Below, piece by piece: positions 25,336 through 33,699 of a stretch of DNA of 64,000 nt. Source of the DNA: Variovorax sp. OK212 (lineage in GTDB: Bacteria > Pseudomonadota > Gammaproteobacteria > Burkholderiales > Burkholderiaceae_C); NCBI RefSeq assembly GCF_900112425.1, contig NZ_FOLP01000026.1, positions 1-64,000 of the forward strand, given 5' to 3'. Every line of letters begins with the position of its first letter. Within the stretch, counting starts at the first letter, position 1. The notes under the pieces are model-generated. The model was not told the origin of the DNA, made no database searches, and worked only from the letters and a program-made list of their open reading frames with translations. The position numbers and the translations under genes were made by a program.

Positions 25336-26265
25336 ATGCGCATCCGAGAACTCGCCACGGGTCTGCAGTTTCCCGAAGGCCCGATCGCCATGAACGACGG
25401 CTCCGTGCTGCTCGTGGAGATCGCACGCGGCACGCTCACGCGCGTGCGCGCCGACGGGCTGGTGCAGGTGGTGGCCGACCTCGGCGGCGGACCGAACGGC
25501 GCGGCCATCGGGCCCGACGGCGCGGTCTACGTGTGCAACAACGGCGGCTTCAAGTGGCACACCGAGGCCGACGGCTGCGTGCGCCCGGTGGGCCAGGCCG
25601 ACGACTATTCGGGCGGCCGCATCGAGCGCGTGAACCTTGCCACCGGCCGCGCCGAACGCCTGTACGACACGGTGGAAGGCCATGCGCTGTGCGGCCCCAA
25701 CGACATCGTGTTCGACGCGCACGGCGGCTTCTACTTCACCGACCTGGGCAAGGTGCGCGAGCGCGACATGGACCGCGGCGGCCTCTTCTACGGCCACGCC
25801 GGTGGTGCCGCCGCAAGCGCCATCGCGCGGCCCGTGATGACGCCCAACGGCATCGCCCTCTCGCCGGACGGCAACACGCTCTACTACGCCGAGACCGAGG
25901 GCGCCCGCGTCTGGGCCTTCGACATCACCGCGCCGGGCCGCGTGCGCAAGGACGGCTGGCCGTCGCCGCACGGCGGCCGCATGCTCTGCGCCTCGCCCGG
26001 CGGCCACTACCAGCGCTTCGATTCGATGGCCGTCGACGCGCTCGGCAACCTCTGCGTGGCAACGCTGCTGCACGGCGGCATCAGCATCGTCGCGCCCAAC
26101 GGTGGCACGGTCGAGCACGTGCCCTTGCCCGACCGCTACACCACCAACATCTGCTTCGGCGGACGCGACCGGCGCACGGCCTACGTCACGCTCTCGGGCA
26201 GCGGCCGGCTGATCGCCATCGACGACTGGCCGACGCCGGGGCTTGCATTGAACTGCGAGGCGTAG
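25336..26265 (+). CDS. SMP-30/gluconolactonase/LRE-family protein
   Basis: A 309-residue six-bladed beta-propeller lactonase. Typical family elements are LQFPEGPIAMNDGSVLLVEI at the start (metal-binding Glu in PEGP), HALCGPNDIVFDAHGGFYFTD with the metal-binding Asn, VMTPNGIALSPDGNTLYYAET, and FDSMAVDALGNLCVATLL with the catalytic Asp region. GAAGGAG precedes the ATG by 6 nt. It probably opens a sugar-acid lactone, but no sugar-catabolic gene adjoins it. Confidence 0.88.
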   Translation: MRIRELATGLQFPEGPIAMNDGSVLLVEIARGTLTRVRADGLVQVVADLGGGPNGAAIGPDGAVYVCNNGGFKWHTEADGCVRPVGQADDYSGGRIERVNLATGRAERLYDTVEGHALCGPNDIVFDAHGGFYFTDLGKVRERDMDRGGLFYGHAGGAAASAIARPVMTPNGIALSPDGNTLYYAETEGARVWAFDITAPGRVRKDGWPSPHGGRMLCASPGGHYQRFDSMAVDALGNLCVATLLHGGISIVAPNGGTVEHVPLPDRYTTNICFGGRDRRTAYVTLSGSGRLIAIDDWPTPGLALNCEA

Positions 26266-26513
26266 GACATCCGGCGCCCGCGGCAAGCGCCCCGCTCGCC
26301 GCGGGCACGAGCCGCGATGTCCGACATCTGGCCTGCCGATCGGGCGTACAGCCGATGGACCCTTCGCCCGTTACAGGGTAAACAGTAGTCCAAAGCTTTC
26401 ATGCGAGCCGCATGCGCGCCGCATTGCAGATGACAATGGTTCTCAGGCTGTGATCCGCGGCAACCGCCGCCAACCTTTTTGCAACGTAGCTTCAGGAATA
26501 GACACTCGCCTTC

Positions 26514-27347
26514 ATGGAACAACGGCTGGATTGGGCTCTTGCCGCCTGTGCACGCATTCTTCGGCCTGTGGTCAGGCTGGCCCTCGCCATGGGGGTCAAA
26601 CACCCCCACCTGGAAGAGTTGCTGCGCGACCTGCTGCTCGAGGAAGCGCAACGCTCATGGCGTGCCCAGGGCGTACCCAGTCCCAATCTGAGCCAGTTGT
26701 CGGTGACGACCGGGCTCAATCGCAAGGCCGTGACCGCCAAGGTCCGGGCCACCGCCGACCCCCTGCCCCACACCGAGTTGTCGGCGGCCGCCAAGACTTT
26801 CACGTTGTGGTTGCAGATGCTGACCCAGGACGCCTCCTTCCGGCGCCTGCCCGTCACGGCAGGCCATACCGCGCCGTCGTTCGAGAACGTGGCGCGCATG
26901 AGCAGCCGCGGCAATGTCCATCACCGCACCATCCTCGACGAGCTGATCCGCCTGAACATGGTGACCGAGGCCGACGGGGTGGCGGAACTCACGACCGACG
27001 GCTTCGTGCCGGTGGAAGACCTGCAGTCGATGCTCGCGTTCCTGGGCGACAACGGCCGCGACCACCTGCTCGCGGCCGTTGCCAACACCTTGGGTGAGCA
27101 GCCCCGCATGCTCGAGCGCGCGGTCTATGCGCGCGGCCTCGCGCTGCAGGACTGCGAGCAGGTCCACCAGCTGGTGCGCGAGCGCTGGCTGGCGCTGCAC
27201 CATGAGCTGGCGCAGGAAATGGCGCAGGCGGTCGGGCGAGCCCCGGCCGACGCCAACGGTCGCATCCGGGTCGGCATCTACACCTACTACGAGGACGAAG
27301 GCACGCCGCCGCCGATGCGTCCTCCAGAAAGCGAGCCCCGAAAATGA
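26514..27347 (+). CDS. DUF6502-family protein
   Basis: A 277-residue protein matching the DUF6502 pattern common in Burkholderiales: ACARILRPVVRLALAMGVKHPHLEELLRDLLLEEA, LSVTTGLNRKAVTAKVR (an HTH-like segment), and LWLQMLTQDASFRRLPV. A C-terminal helical region follows. The HTH-like part suggests a regulator or DNA-associated role, but the function is not known. Its stop overlaps the ATG of the DUF5666 gene (ATGA), so the two form one translation unit. An ATGGTTCTCA stretch near 26430 resembles half of the Fur-like site upstream of fecI. Confidence 0.75.
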   Translation: MEQRLDWALAACARILRPVVRLALAMGVKHPHLEELLRDLLLEEAQRSWRAQGVPSPNLSQLSVTTGLNRKAVTAKVRATADPLPHTELSAAAKTFTLWLQMLTQDASFRRLPVTAGHTAPSFENVARMSSRGNVHHRTILDELIRLNMVTEADGVAELTTDGFVPVEDLQSMLAFLGDNGRDHLLAAVANTLGEQPRMLERAVYARGLALQDCEQVHQLVRERWLALHHELAQEMAQAVGRAPADANGRIRVGIYTYYEDEGTPPPMRPPESEPRK

Positions 27348-28711
27348 GCCAGATGACGCGACTCCGCCGGCTCATGCTCGGCCTGCTGTCCGCCGGCGCC
27401 ATCGCGCTGCTGTTGTCCTGCGGTGGTGGAGGCGGCGGCGGCAGTGGGAGCGCCATCACCGGACTGGGCATAGGCACAGGGACGGGCGGGACCACGCCGG
27501 CAACCGCCGGGGGAGATTCGCCGACAGGCAACGGGACAGGAACGGGCGCCGCTGGAACGGGCACGGGTACCGGCGCGGGCGGCGATTCCAGCACCGCCGG
27601 CAACGGCGGCACCGACGGGTCCGGCGTGGGCTCGGGCGGGACCGGCGTCACGGCGGACGCCGCCGGCATCGGCTCGGTCGACGGCCTGGGCAGCGTCATC
27701 CTGAACGGGCTGCGCTACGACACCGACACCGCCACCTTCACCATCGAAGATGCCCCCGAACTGCAGATCGGCATGAGTGCGCGCATCGCGGGCAAGGTCG
27801 ACGCCAACTTCACGAGCGGTGTCGCCAGCCAGGTCATGTCGGCGGCCGAATTGCGCGGCGCGGCCTCGGGCATCGACACGGCGGCAGGCACGTTCACCGT
27901 GATGGGCACCAGCGTGAGCATCGATTCGGCCACCGTCTGGGGCGATGCCAACGGCCTTGCGGATGTCACGGCCGGACACGTCGTCCAGGTCTGGGGCCTG
28001 CCCGGCGCGCCCGGCACCCTGCGCGCCACCCGCGTTCAGGTCACGCCGAGCCTGACGGATCCGCTGGTCACCGGCACCGTGCAGAACCTGGACGCAACGC
28101 ACAAGACCTTCATGCTCGGCCAACTGACGATCGACTACAACGCGGCGGCCTTCTCCGGCATCGATGCATCGACCCTGGCCAACGGCGTCATCGTGCGCGC
28201 CCGCGGTACCGTGCCGCCGATGGCCGGTGTGCTGGCGGCCACCAAGGTGCAGGGCTGGTACGCCATCCCGGTGAGCGACGGCACCGCGCTGCAACTGGCC
28301 GGCGTCATCACCAGCTTCGCCTCGCGCAGCGCGTTCAAGGTGCTTGGCACGCCCGTCGATGCGGGCAATGCGCAGATCACCGGCGGGCCCGCGGGTTCGC
28401 TCGGCAACGGCGTGAAGGTCGAGGTCGACGGCTTCATGTCCGGCGGCGTGCTGATGGTGAAGAAGCTGCGCATCCGCCACGTGCCGGGCACCGGCGGCCC
28501 GGCTTCGTTCACGGTGATCGGCGCCATCGGTGCGTACCAGTCGCCCGCCAGCTTCCGCGTGCGCGGCCAGCCGGTGGACGCCAGCGGCGGCGGCGTCGTC
28601 TTCGAGAACGGCACGGTCGCCAACCTGGGCAACGGCCAGCGCGTGACGATCGTGGGCGACCAGGTGATCGACGGCGTGCTGATCGCGCAGCGCGTCACGT
28701 TCACGCCCTGA
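27344..28711 (+). CDS. DUF5666-domain exported lipoprotein
   Basis: A 455-residue protein with a lipobox (ALLLSC near residue 26) followed by a polyglycine run and an extended Gly/Thr-rich linker to about residue 100. The rest consists of repeated DUF5666 modules, each with a pattern like VDGLGSVILNGLRYDTDTATFTI, GTFTVMGTSVSIDSATVW, FKVLGTPVDAGNAQI and FRVRGQPVDASGGGVVF. These resemble tandem beta-barrel units exposed at the cell surface or in the periplasm. Role unknown; it is coupled to the DUF6502 gene, a pairing that appears conserved by design. Confidence 0.8.
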   Translation: MSQMTRLRRLMLGLLSAGAIALLLSCGGGGGGGSGSAITGLGIGTGTGGTTPATAGGDSPTGNGTGTGAAGTGTGTGAGGDSSTAGNGGTDGSGVGSGGTGVTADAAGIGSVDGLGSVILNGLRYDTDTATFTIEDAPELQIGMSARIAGKVDANFTSGVASQVMSAAELRGAASGIDTAAGTFTVMGTSVSIDSATVWGDANGLADVTAGHVVQVWGLPGAPGTLRATRVQVTPSLTDPLVTGTVQNLDATHKTFMLGQLTIDYNAAAFSGIDASTLANGVIVRARGTVPPMAGVLAATKVQGWYAIPVSDGTALQLAGVITSFASRSAFKVLGTPVDAGNAQITGGPAGSLGNGVKVEVDGFMSGGVLMVKKLRIRHVPGTGGPASFTVIGAIGAYQSPASFRVRGQPVDASGGGVVFENGTVANLGNGQRVTIVGDQVIDGVLIAQRVTFTP

Positions 28712-28869
28712 GCGCGCGGCGCGCCCGCGGGGCGGCGTTTTCCGATTCCGGCCCCGCACGGTCGCTCGGCCTCGCCCGTGCGCCACCCGCCGTGCGCCCG
28801 CTTGCTCACCGTTCGCGCGCCGCAGTCATCGACAAGACCACCGCGTTGATGTACAACCAAATAACTAAA

Positions 28870-28882
28870 GTGAAATTTTCAC
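28870..28882. promoter_or_regulatory. GTGAAAnnTTCAC-type operator-like motif, copy 1
   Basis: GTGAAATTTTCAC is an imperfect palindrome about 90 nt before the gene at 28973. Its wider context, starting with ACCAAA about 14 nt upstream and ending in ACAT, matches copy 2 at 30172 at 23 of 29 aligned positions in the same orientation. It is AT-rich in a GC-rich genome, so the match is unlikely to be chance. Confidence 0.6.
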
Positions 28883-28972
28883 ATTTGGTGCATCCGCGGC
28901 CTTGAGTGCCTTTCTTGTCTTTTTGAATGCCATGGCCCGGCGTGCTCCGAACGTGCAGACAGGAGCACTTGC

Positions 28973-29452
28973 ATGCCGATCACTCTCCTTCTTCGACTGC
29001 TGCACGAGAGGTTCCCGGTCCCTCTCACCACCGAGCGCGACATCAGGCACGCGTCGGTGCTCCTGGCCACCGGACTCGTGGACGCCGAGTTCCACGTGGA
29101 CAACCTGGGCTACCAGCGCTACGAGAGCGCATTGGTGTTCTCCATCACGGAAGCCGGGTACGCCGAAATCACCGCACTGCGCACCTGCCAGGCCGAAGCG
29201 GACAGCGCCAGCCAGCAGTGGCCCGTGATGCCGCTCGACTACCTGCGCAAGATAGCGGACGCCGTATTCCCCGTGTGCACGGACGACCCCGCGGAGATCA
29301 ACTCCGTCGCCGTGCTGAACGCGGCGGGCATGGTGAAAGCCACGCTGCCCTCGCCATGCCGCGCTTCCGTGACCTCGCAGAAGCTCAGGCGGGCGGTGGT
29401 GCTGCACATCACGCCACTGGGACGGACCGCGGTGGTGGCTCGCCGGCGCTGA
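28973..29452 (+). CDS. Hypothetical 159-residue protein with two related units
   Basis: No recognised family. The sequence has an internal duplication. Unit 1 has ERDIRHASVLLATGLVDAEF followed by SALVFSITEAGYAEI. Unit 2 has PAEINSVAVLNAAGMVKATL followed by RAVVLHITPLGRTAV. Both resemble the single-unit protein at 14819. The pattern of two hydrophobic strands flanking a polar loop and a C-terminal helix suggests a small alpha/beta fold. It starts the short operon with the gene at 29515, behind the operator-like motif at 28870. Confidence 0.6.
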   Translation: MPITLLLRLLHERFPVPLTTERDIRHASVLLATGLVDAEFHVDNLGYQRYESALVFSITEAGYAEITALRTCQAEADSASQQWPVMPLDYLRKIADAVFPVCTDDPAEINSVAVLNAAGMVKATLPSPCRASVTSQKLRRAVVLHITPLGRTAVVARRR

Positions 29453-29514
29453 GCCGCAAAGGGCTGCATCGCTTCGTACGCCGGCACCCGCCAGTCACCG
29501 TCAGGAGGCACGCC

Positions 29515-29961
29515 ATGAAAGCATCCAACTTCGAACTGCTGGATGGGTACTTCGAGGCCAGGCAGATCAAGCCCGCGCAGCCAGACCACGCCGAAGACCG
29601 CGCGCGCCGGCTGCACAGGCTGCGGCATCGCCTGGAAGGGTTGGCCGCCACGGTCTTCGTCGAGTTCGAGGACTACCTCAACGCCCGGCTCGGGGAGCGC
29701 GTCGAATGCTATGTGGACCGGCACGACGGCTTCGATACCGATACGCCGCCCTGCATCGGCTTCCGATGGGGCATCCAGGGCGGGCCGCTGAACTCGCTGG
29801 TCTTCGCCGGGAGCGTCGAGACGGGGCAGATCCACGCCACCTGGCAGTGCCGCAGGAACGGCCTGCGCTTTCACGGGGACCACACCGTGGATCCTTCGTG
29901 GGCGCCCCAGTTCGTCCACGCGATGCTCCAGGAACTCGTCTTGCAGTTCGCGCCGGTCTGA
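29515..29961 (+). CDS. Hypothetical 148-residue protein
   Basis: A soluble protein with a helical N-terminus (EDRARRLHRLRHRLEGLAATVFVEFEDYLNARLGE) and a beta-rich C-terminus that includes IGFRWGIQGGPLNSLVFAGSV and ATWQCRRNGLRFHGDHTVDP. I cannot assign a family. GTCAGGAGG lies 6-9 nt before the ATG. It follows the 28973 gene by 62 nt and is probably co-transcribed with it. Confidence 0.6.
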   Translation: MKASNFELLDGYFEARQIKPAQPDHAEDRARRLHRLRHRLEGLAATVFVEFEDYLNARLGERVECYVDRHDGFDTDTPPCIGFRWGIQGGPLNSLVFAGSVETGQIHATWQCRRNGLRFHGDHTVDPSWAPQFVHAMLQELVLQFAPV

Positions 29962-30299
29962 TGCGCTGCCGAAACGGACCATGCTGCTTCTCAAAAAACG
30001 CACCGGCCGGTTACCCGAAGGGCATGCGCCTTTCGAAGACTGGCGCCGCGGGCTTCCTCGACAGCCAGTGAAAAAGCCAGCGCCGCGGCTTGTTTGCAAC
30101 CAGAAGAAACAAATGCAGCAAGTCGATGCAATGCGCAAACCCCTCATTGTTTTGGACTACCAAAGTAGTAATGTGAAACCTTCACATACAGTGATTTCCG
30201 CCGAGAAAAATGGATTCCAAACTGTCACCGGCGAGTTGTGTCACTTCTGCCCGCATTCCAGGCGGCACGTGAACGGACTCGCGCAAAGGATGCCCTTCC
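29962..30299. other. 338-bp intergenic region ahead of the sensor kinase
   Basis: An AT-richer stretch with no gene I can support. It contains the operator-like motif copy 2 at 30172 and the ribosome binding region of the kinase. An open frame overlaps the kinase start in another frame, but it has no motif and its composition past 30300 is that of a shadow. Confidence 0.5.
30172..30186. promoter_or_regulatory. GTGAAAnnTTCAC-type operator-like motif, copy 2
   Basis: TGTGAAACCTTCACA lies about 115 nt before the kinase start. The spacing to the start is similar to that of copy 1. The adjacent LuxR-type response regulator or another factor could bind both, which would link the 28973 operon and the two-component genes. 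Confidence 0.6.
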
Positions 30300-32000
30300 A
30301 TGCAAGCCCGTGCCACCGCCTCCAGCATCGACGCCAGCACGGCAGCGGAGGCCCTCATGGTCGCGCGCATGCGGCTCGTGCTCTCGGTCTCGGCACTGCT
30401 GGCTGTCACCGTCGACGCGGGTGACAACCGGCAACAGGTCGACAGCGCCGTCTGGCTCGCCTTCTCCGGCTACATCCTGCACAGCCTGCTGGTGTACGTG
30501 TGCACGCGCATGGGCCGCCCGTACTTCCAGGGCAAGGCCATCCACTGGACCGACGTGCTGTGGTTCACGCTGATCATCTTCGTGACCGACGGCGTGCAGA
30601 GCCTCTTCTTCCTCTTCTATTTCTTCGCGATCCTGACCTCGTCGTTCCGCTGGGGCTTCGAGGAAGGCGCCCGCGTGACGGTGGCCTCGGTCGCATCGTT
30701 CGCCGCCTGCGGCCTGGGCACGAGCACCGGCGGCGACGCGCCGCAGTTGCTGATGCGCACCACGTTCCTTCTCGCGCTTGGCCACATGATCGTGCACTGG
30801 GGCGGCTCCAAGCTCAACCTGCAGCGGCGCCTGGGCCTGCTGGGCGACGTCAGCCAGTTGTCGAACCCGCGCTTCGGCGCCGGCCGCACCATCGCTCGCA
30901 CGATGGACAAGACGCTGGCCTTCTTCCGGGCCAGCCATTGCATCCTCCTGACGCACGACACCGCCACCGGCAACTGGATCCTGCGCACGCTGCGCAAGGA
31001 CGACGCGTGCGAGCACGTGAGCGTGGAGACGATCGGCCGCATCGCCGAATCGCCACTCACCGCGCTGATGGCGCTGATGGCCCTGGCACCCGATCGCACC
31101 GTGCTGTTCAACCGCCTGCCCTGGCCGCTGAACCGGCTGTGCGCACCGAGCCACCTTTTCGAATCGGGCACTCCTGGCTGGCGCGCCGAGGACGAGGAAG
31201 GCGCACAGCGCAGCGCCGCCGTGGCGGCGATGCTGGAGGCCCGCGGCTTCATCAGCGCGCCGCTGCCGCTGCGCCTGGGTGAAGGCCGGGTCTTCGTGTC
31301 GTCGCGCGACGGCCTGTTCAACAAGTCGGATGCGCTGTTTCTCACCCACCTCATGGAGCAGATTTTTCCGGTCATCGAGACCATCGAGGTGCTCGACCGG
31401 ATGGCCTCCGAAGCGGCGTCGGCCGAGCGCCTGAAGATCGCGCTGGACCTGCACGACACCGCCGTGCAGCCGTACATCGGCTTGCGCATGGGCCTGTGCG
31501 CGCTGCGCAAGAAGGTCGCGGCCGACCACCCGCTGCGCGCCGACCTCGACGCGCTCGCGAGCGTCGCCGACGGCGTGATTGCCGACCTGCGCCGCTATGC
31601 CGGCGAGGTCAGGCACGGCACGGACAGCCCGCGCGGGCTCGTGCTGCCCCAGCTGCATCGCCAGGCGGAGCGGATCAAGGGCCTCTACGGCATCGAGATC
31701 ACGATCGACGTCGACGGCACCGTCCAGCTCGACGACCGGATGACCGCGGAAATCCTGCAGATGGCCGGCGAGGGCCTGAGCAACATCTGCAAGCACACCC
31801 AGGCGCGCCACGGCAGCGTTCACCTGGGCTGCAGCAACGGCCGGCTGCTGCTGCGCATCGAGAACGAAGCATGCGAGGCGCATTTCACGAAATTCAAGCC
31901 GCGGTCCATCACCGAGCGCGCCGCGGCCCTCGGCGGGCGCGCCCAGGTCAGCCAGTGCGACAGCGGGGGCACCGCGGTGCAGGTCGACATTCCCATCTGA
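30300..32000 (+). CDS. Membrane sensor histidine kinase, NarX/DesK class (HisKA_3)
   Basis: A 566-residue kinase. The N-terminal third has several membrane helices (about 30-170, including VLWFTLIIFVTDGVQSLFFLFYFFAIL). A soluble GAF-like sensor follows (about 195-370). Dimerisation/phosphoacceptor residues are ERLKIALDLHDTAVQPYIGLRM with His385, and the HATPase_c domain carries the N-box AGEGLSNICKHTQA near residue 490 and ends in GGTAVQVDIPI. It precedes the LuxR-type regulator by 67 nt. The signal is unknown. Confidence 0.88.
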   Translation: MQARATASSIDASTAAEALMVARMRLVLSVSALLAVTVDAGDNRQQVDSAVWLAFSGYILHSLLVYVCTRMGRPYFQGKAIHWTDVLWFTLIIFVTDGVQSLFFLFYFFAILTSSFRWGFEEGARVTVASVASFAACGLGTSTGGDAPQLLMRTTFLLALGHMIVHWGGSKLNLQRRLGLLGDVSQLSNPRFGAGRTIARTMDKTLAFFRASHCILLTHDTATGNWILRTLRKDDACEHVSVETIGRIAESPLTALMALMALAPDRTVLFNRLPWPLNRLCAPSHLFESGTPGWRAEDEEGAQRSAAVAAMLEARGFISAPLPLRLGEGRVFVSSRDGLFNKSDALFLTHLMEQIFPVIETIEVLDRMASEAASAERLKIALDLHDTAVQPYIGLRMGLCALRKKVAADHPLRADLDALASVADGVIADLRRYAGEVRHGTDSPRGLVLPQLHRQAERIKGLYGIEITIDVDGTVQLDDRMTAEILQMAGEGLSNICKHTQARHGSVHLGCSNGRLLLRIENEACEAHFTKFKPRSITERAAALGGRAQVSQCDSGGTAVQVDIPI

Positions 32001-32067
32001 AGACAGTCCGGTCCCGAGACCACGCAACCCCGAGACAAGCTCAAGCCGACACAACGAGGAGCCCGCC

Positions 32068-32751
32068 ATGCAACCAGTCGCACACCCTATCGGCGTCCTG
32101 CTCGTGGACGATCACCAGACCATGCTGTGGGGCCTGTCCAGGCTCATCGACGGGGAGCAGCCCCGCATGAAGGTGGTCGGCACCGCCGGTTGCTGCGACG
32201 AAGCCGTGGCGCAGGCGCAGCGCCTGGCCCCCGACATCATCGTGCTGGACCTCGACCTGGGCGGCCATTGCGCGCTGGACATCCTGCCGCCGCTGCTGTC
32301 GAACGAGGCCTCGCGCGTCGTCGTCTTGACCGGCGAGCGCGAGCAGCGCACCCTGGACCTCGCGGTGCTGCGCGGCGCGCGCGGCGTGCTGCGCAAGGAC
32401 GCCTCGGCCGAGCAGGTGATCGACGCGATCGAACGCGTGCACGGCGGCGAGCTCTGCGTCGACGCCCAGACCATGGGCCGCGTCTTCTCGGAGCTCACCT
32501 CGGTTAAGAAGCCGAAGGCCGACCCCGAGGCGGCCCGGCAGGCGAGCCTGACCCAGAAGGAGCGCGACATCATCCGCACCGTGGTGCGCGGCAGCGGGGC
32601 CTCCAACAAGGCCCTGGCCGCGCAGATCTTCGTCACCGAGCACACGCTGCGCAACCACCTCACGTCGATCTACCAGAAGCTGGGCGTGGCGAACCGGCTG
32701 GAGCTGTACATCCACGCGGTCAAGCACCACCTGGACGCGGCGGCGCACTGA
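32068..32751 (+). CDS. NarL/FixJ-type response regulator
   Basis: A 227-residue regulator with a receiver domain (acidic pair in LLVDDHQ, phospho-acceptor Asp61 in IIVLDLDLGG, Thr88, Lys110 in LRKDAS) and a C-terminal LuxR HTH (LTQKERDIIRTVVRGSGASNKALAAQIFVTEHTLRNHLTSIYQKLGVANRLEL). It is paired with the kinase. It ends 30 nt before the convergent tadC stop and might control the pilus genes, but this is positional guesswork. Confidence 0.88.
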   Translation: MQPVAHPIGVLLVDDHQTMLWGLSRLIDGEQPRMKVVGTAGCCDEAVAQAQRLAPDIIVLDLDLGGHCALDILPPLLSNEASRVVVLTGEREQRTLDLAVLRGARGVLRKDASAEQVIDAIERVHGGELCVDAQTMGRVFSELTSVKKPKADPEAARQASLTQKERDIIRTVVRGSGASNKALAAQIFVTEHTLRNHLTSIYQKLGVANRLELYIHAVKHHLDAAAH

Positions 32752-32765
32752 CCACAGGCGCCGCC

Positions 32766-32780
32766 TGCCCCATCGGGGCA
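32766..32780. terminator. Hairpin between convergent regulator and tadC genes
   Basis: TGCCCC-ATC-GGGGCA is a perfect 6-bp stem with a 3-nt loop, placed exactly in the 30-nt gap between converging stops. It lacks a clear T-run, so efficiency as an intrinsic terminator is uncertain. Confidence 0.45.
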
Positions 32781-32781
32781 C

Positions 32782-33687
32782 TCACTGCTGCCCGCTGAGC
32801 ATCGGCATGATCATCCGCACGATGCGGATCGCCGCCGGCGCCAGGATCACCAGCGAGATGCACGGGAAGATGCACAGCACCAGCGGCAGCAGCATCTTGG
32901 TGGGCACCTTGGCGGCCAGCTCTTCGGCGCGAATCTGGCGCTTGTGGCGCAGGTCCTCGGAAAACACGCGCAGCGACTCGCCGATGCTGGTGCCGAAGCG
33001 GTCCGCCTGGGTCAGCATGGTGGCGAAGACACCGATTTCCTCCACGCCCGTGCGCACCGCCAGGTTGCGCAGCGACTTCTCCCGCGTGCCGCCCGCGCGC
33101 ATCTCGAGGTTGGTCCAGTGCAGCTCCTGCGCCAGCGCCACGCTCTTGACCTGGATCTCCTCGGTCACCTTGGCCAGCCCCGCGTCCAGCCCGAGTCCGG
33201 CCTCCACGCAGACCAGCATCAGGTCGGCGGCATCGGGAAAGTTCTCGAAGATCTCCCTGCGGCGCCGGCGGATGTGCATGAACAGCACCAGGTTGGGCAG
33301 GTAGCAGCCGACCAGCGCGGCCACGGCCAGCCACAGCAGCATCACCATGCCCTCCGAGCCCGTGGCGCGCAGGCCGAGGTAGGCCACGGCGGCCAGGCCC
33401 AGCGGCAACAGCGTCTTCAAGCCGAAATAGACGAGGTAGGCATCGGGGTGACGGATGCCGGCGTTCAGGAAACGTACGCGCAGCGGCGACAGCTGGGCAT
33501 CGCTGGTCGGCGAGGACAGCTGCGCGAAGGGGCCGACGATCTTCACCGCGGTCTCGGTCCAGGGCGAGGGGCCCGCGGTTTGCGACACGGCCTGCAGCCG
33601 CTGCTCGGTGCGCGTGGGCATCAGCCACACCGACAGGCCGCCGATGGTGAGCGCCACGGCCAGGAAAACGAGGATGGGAAACAGCAT
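32782..33687 (-). CDS. tadC: Tad pilus assembly inner-membrane protein TadC
   Basis: A 301-residue GspF-like platform protein and the last gene of the Tad operon. It has a short N-terminal helix, a cytoplasmic region with FPDAADLMLVCVEAGLGLDAGLAKVTEEI, NLAVRTGVEEIGVFATMLTQADRFGTSIGESLRVFSEDLRHKR, and C-terminal helices (LLPLVLCIFPCISLVILAPAAIRI). It works with TadB to anchor the TadA ATPase in Flp pilus assembly. It is separated from tadB by 12 nt. Confidence 0.88.
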   Translation of the reverse strand: MLFPILVFLAVALTIGGLSVWLMPTRTEQRLQAVSQTAGPSPWTETAVKIVGPFAQLSSPTSDAQLSPLRVRFLNAGIRHPDAYLVYFGLKTLLPLGLAAVAYLGLRATGSEGMVMLLWLAVAALVGCYLPNLVLFMHIRRRRREIFENFPDAADLMLVCVEAGLGLDAGLAKVTEEIQVKSVALAQELHWTNLEMRAGGTREKSLRNLAVRTGVEEIGVFATMLTQADRFGTSIGESLRVFSEDLRHKRQIRAEELAAKVPTKMLLPLVLCIFPCISLVILAPAAIRIVRMIMPMLSGQQ

Positions 33688-33699
33688 GGTTCTTCTCCT

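Noticed and set aside
29981..30424. A 147-codon frame overlapping the kinase start
   Set aside because: It overlaps the kinase by 125 bases and becomes His/Arg-rich there, a shadow pattern; the upstream part alone has no support.
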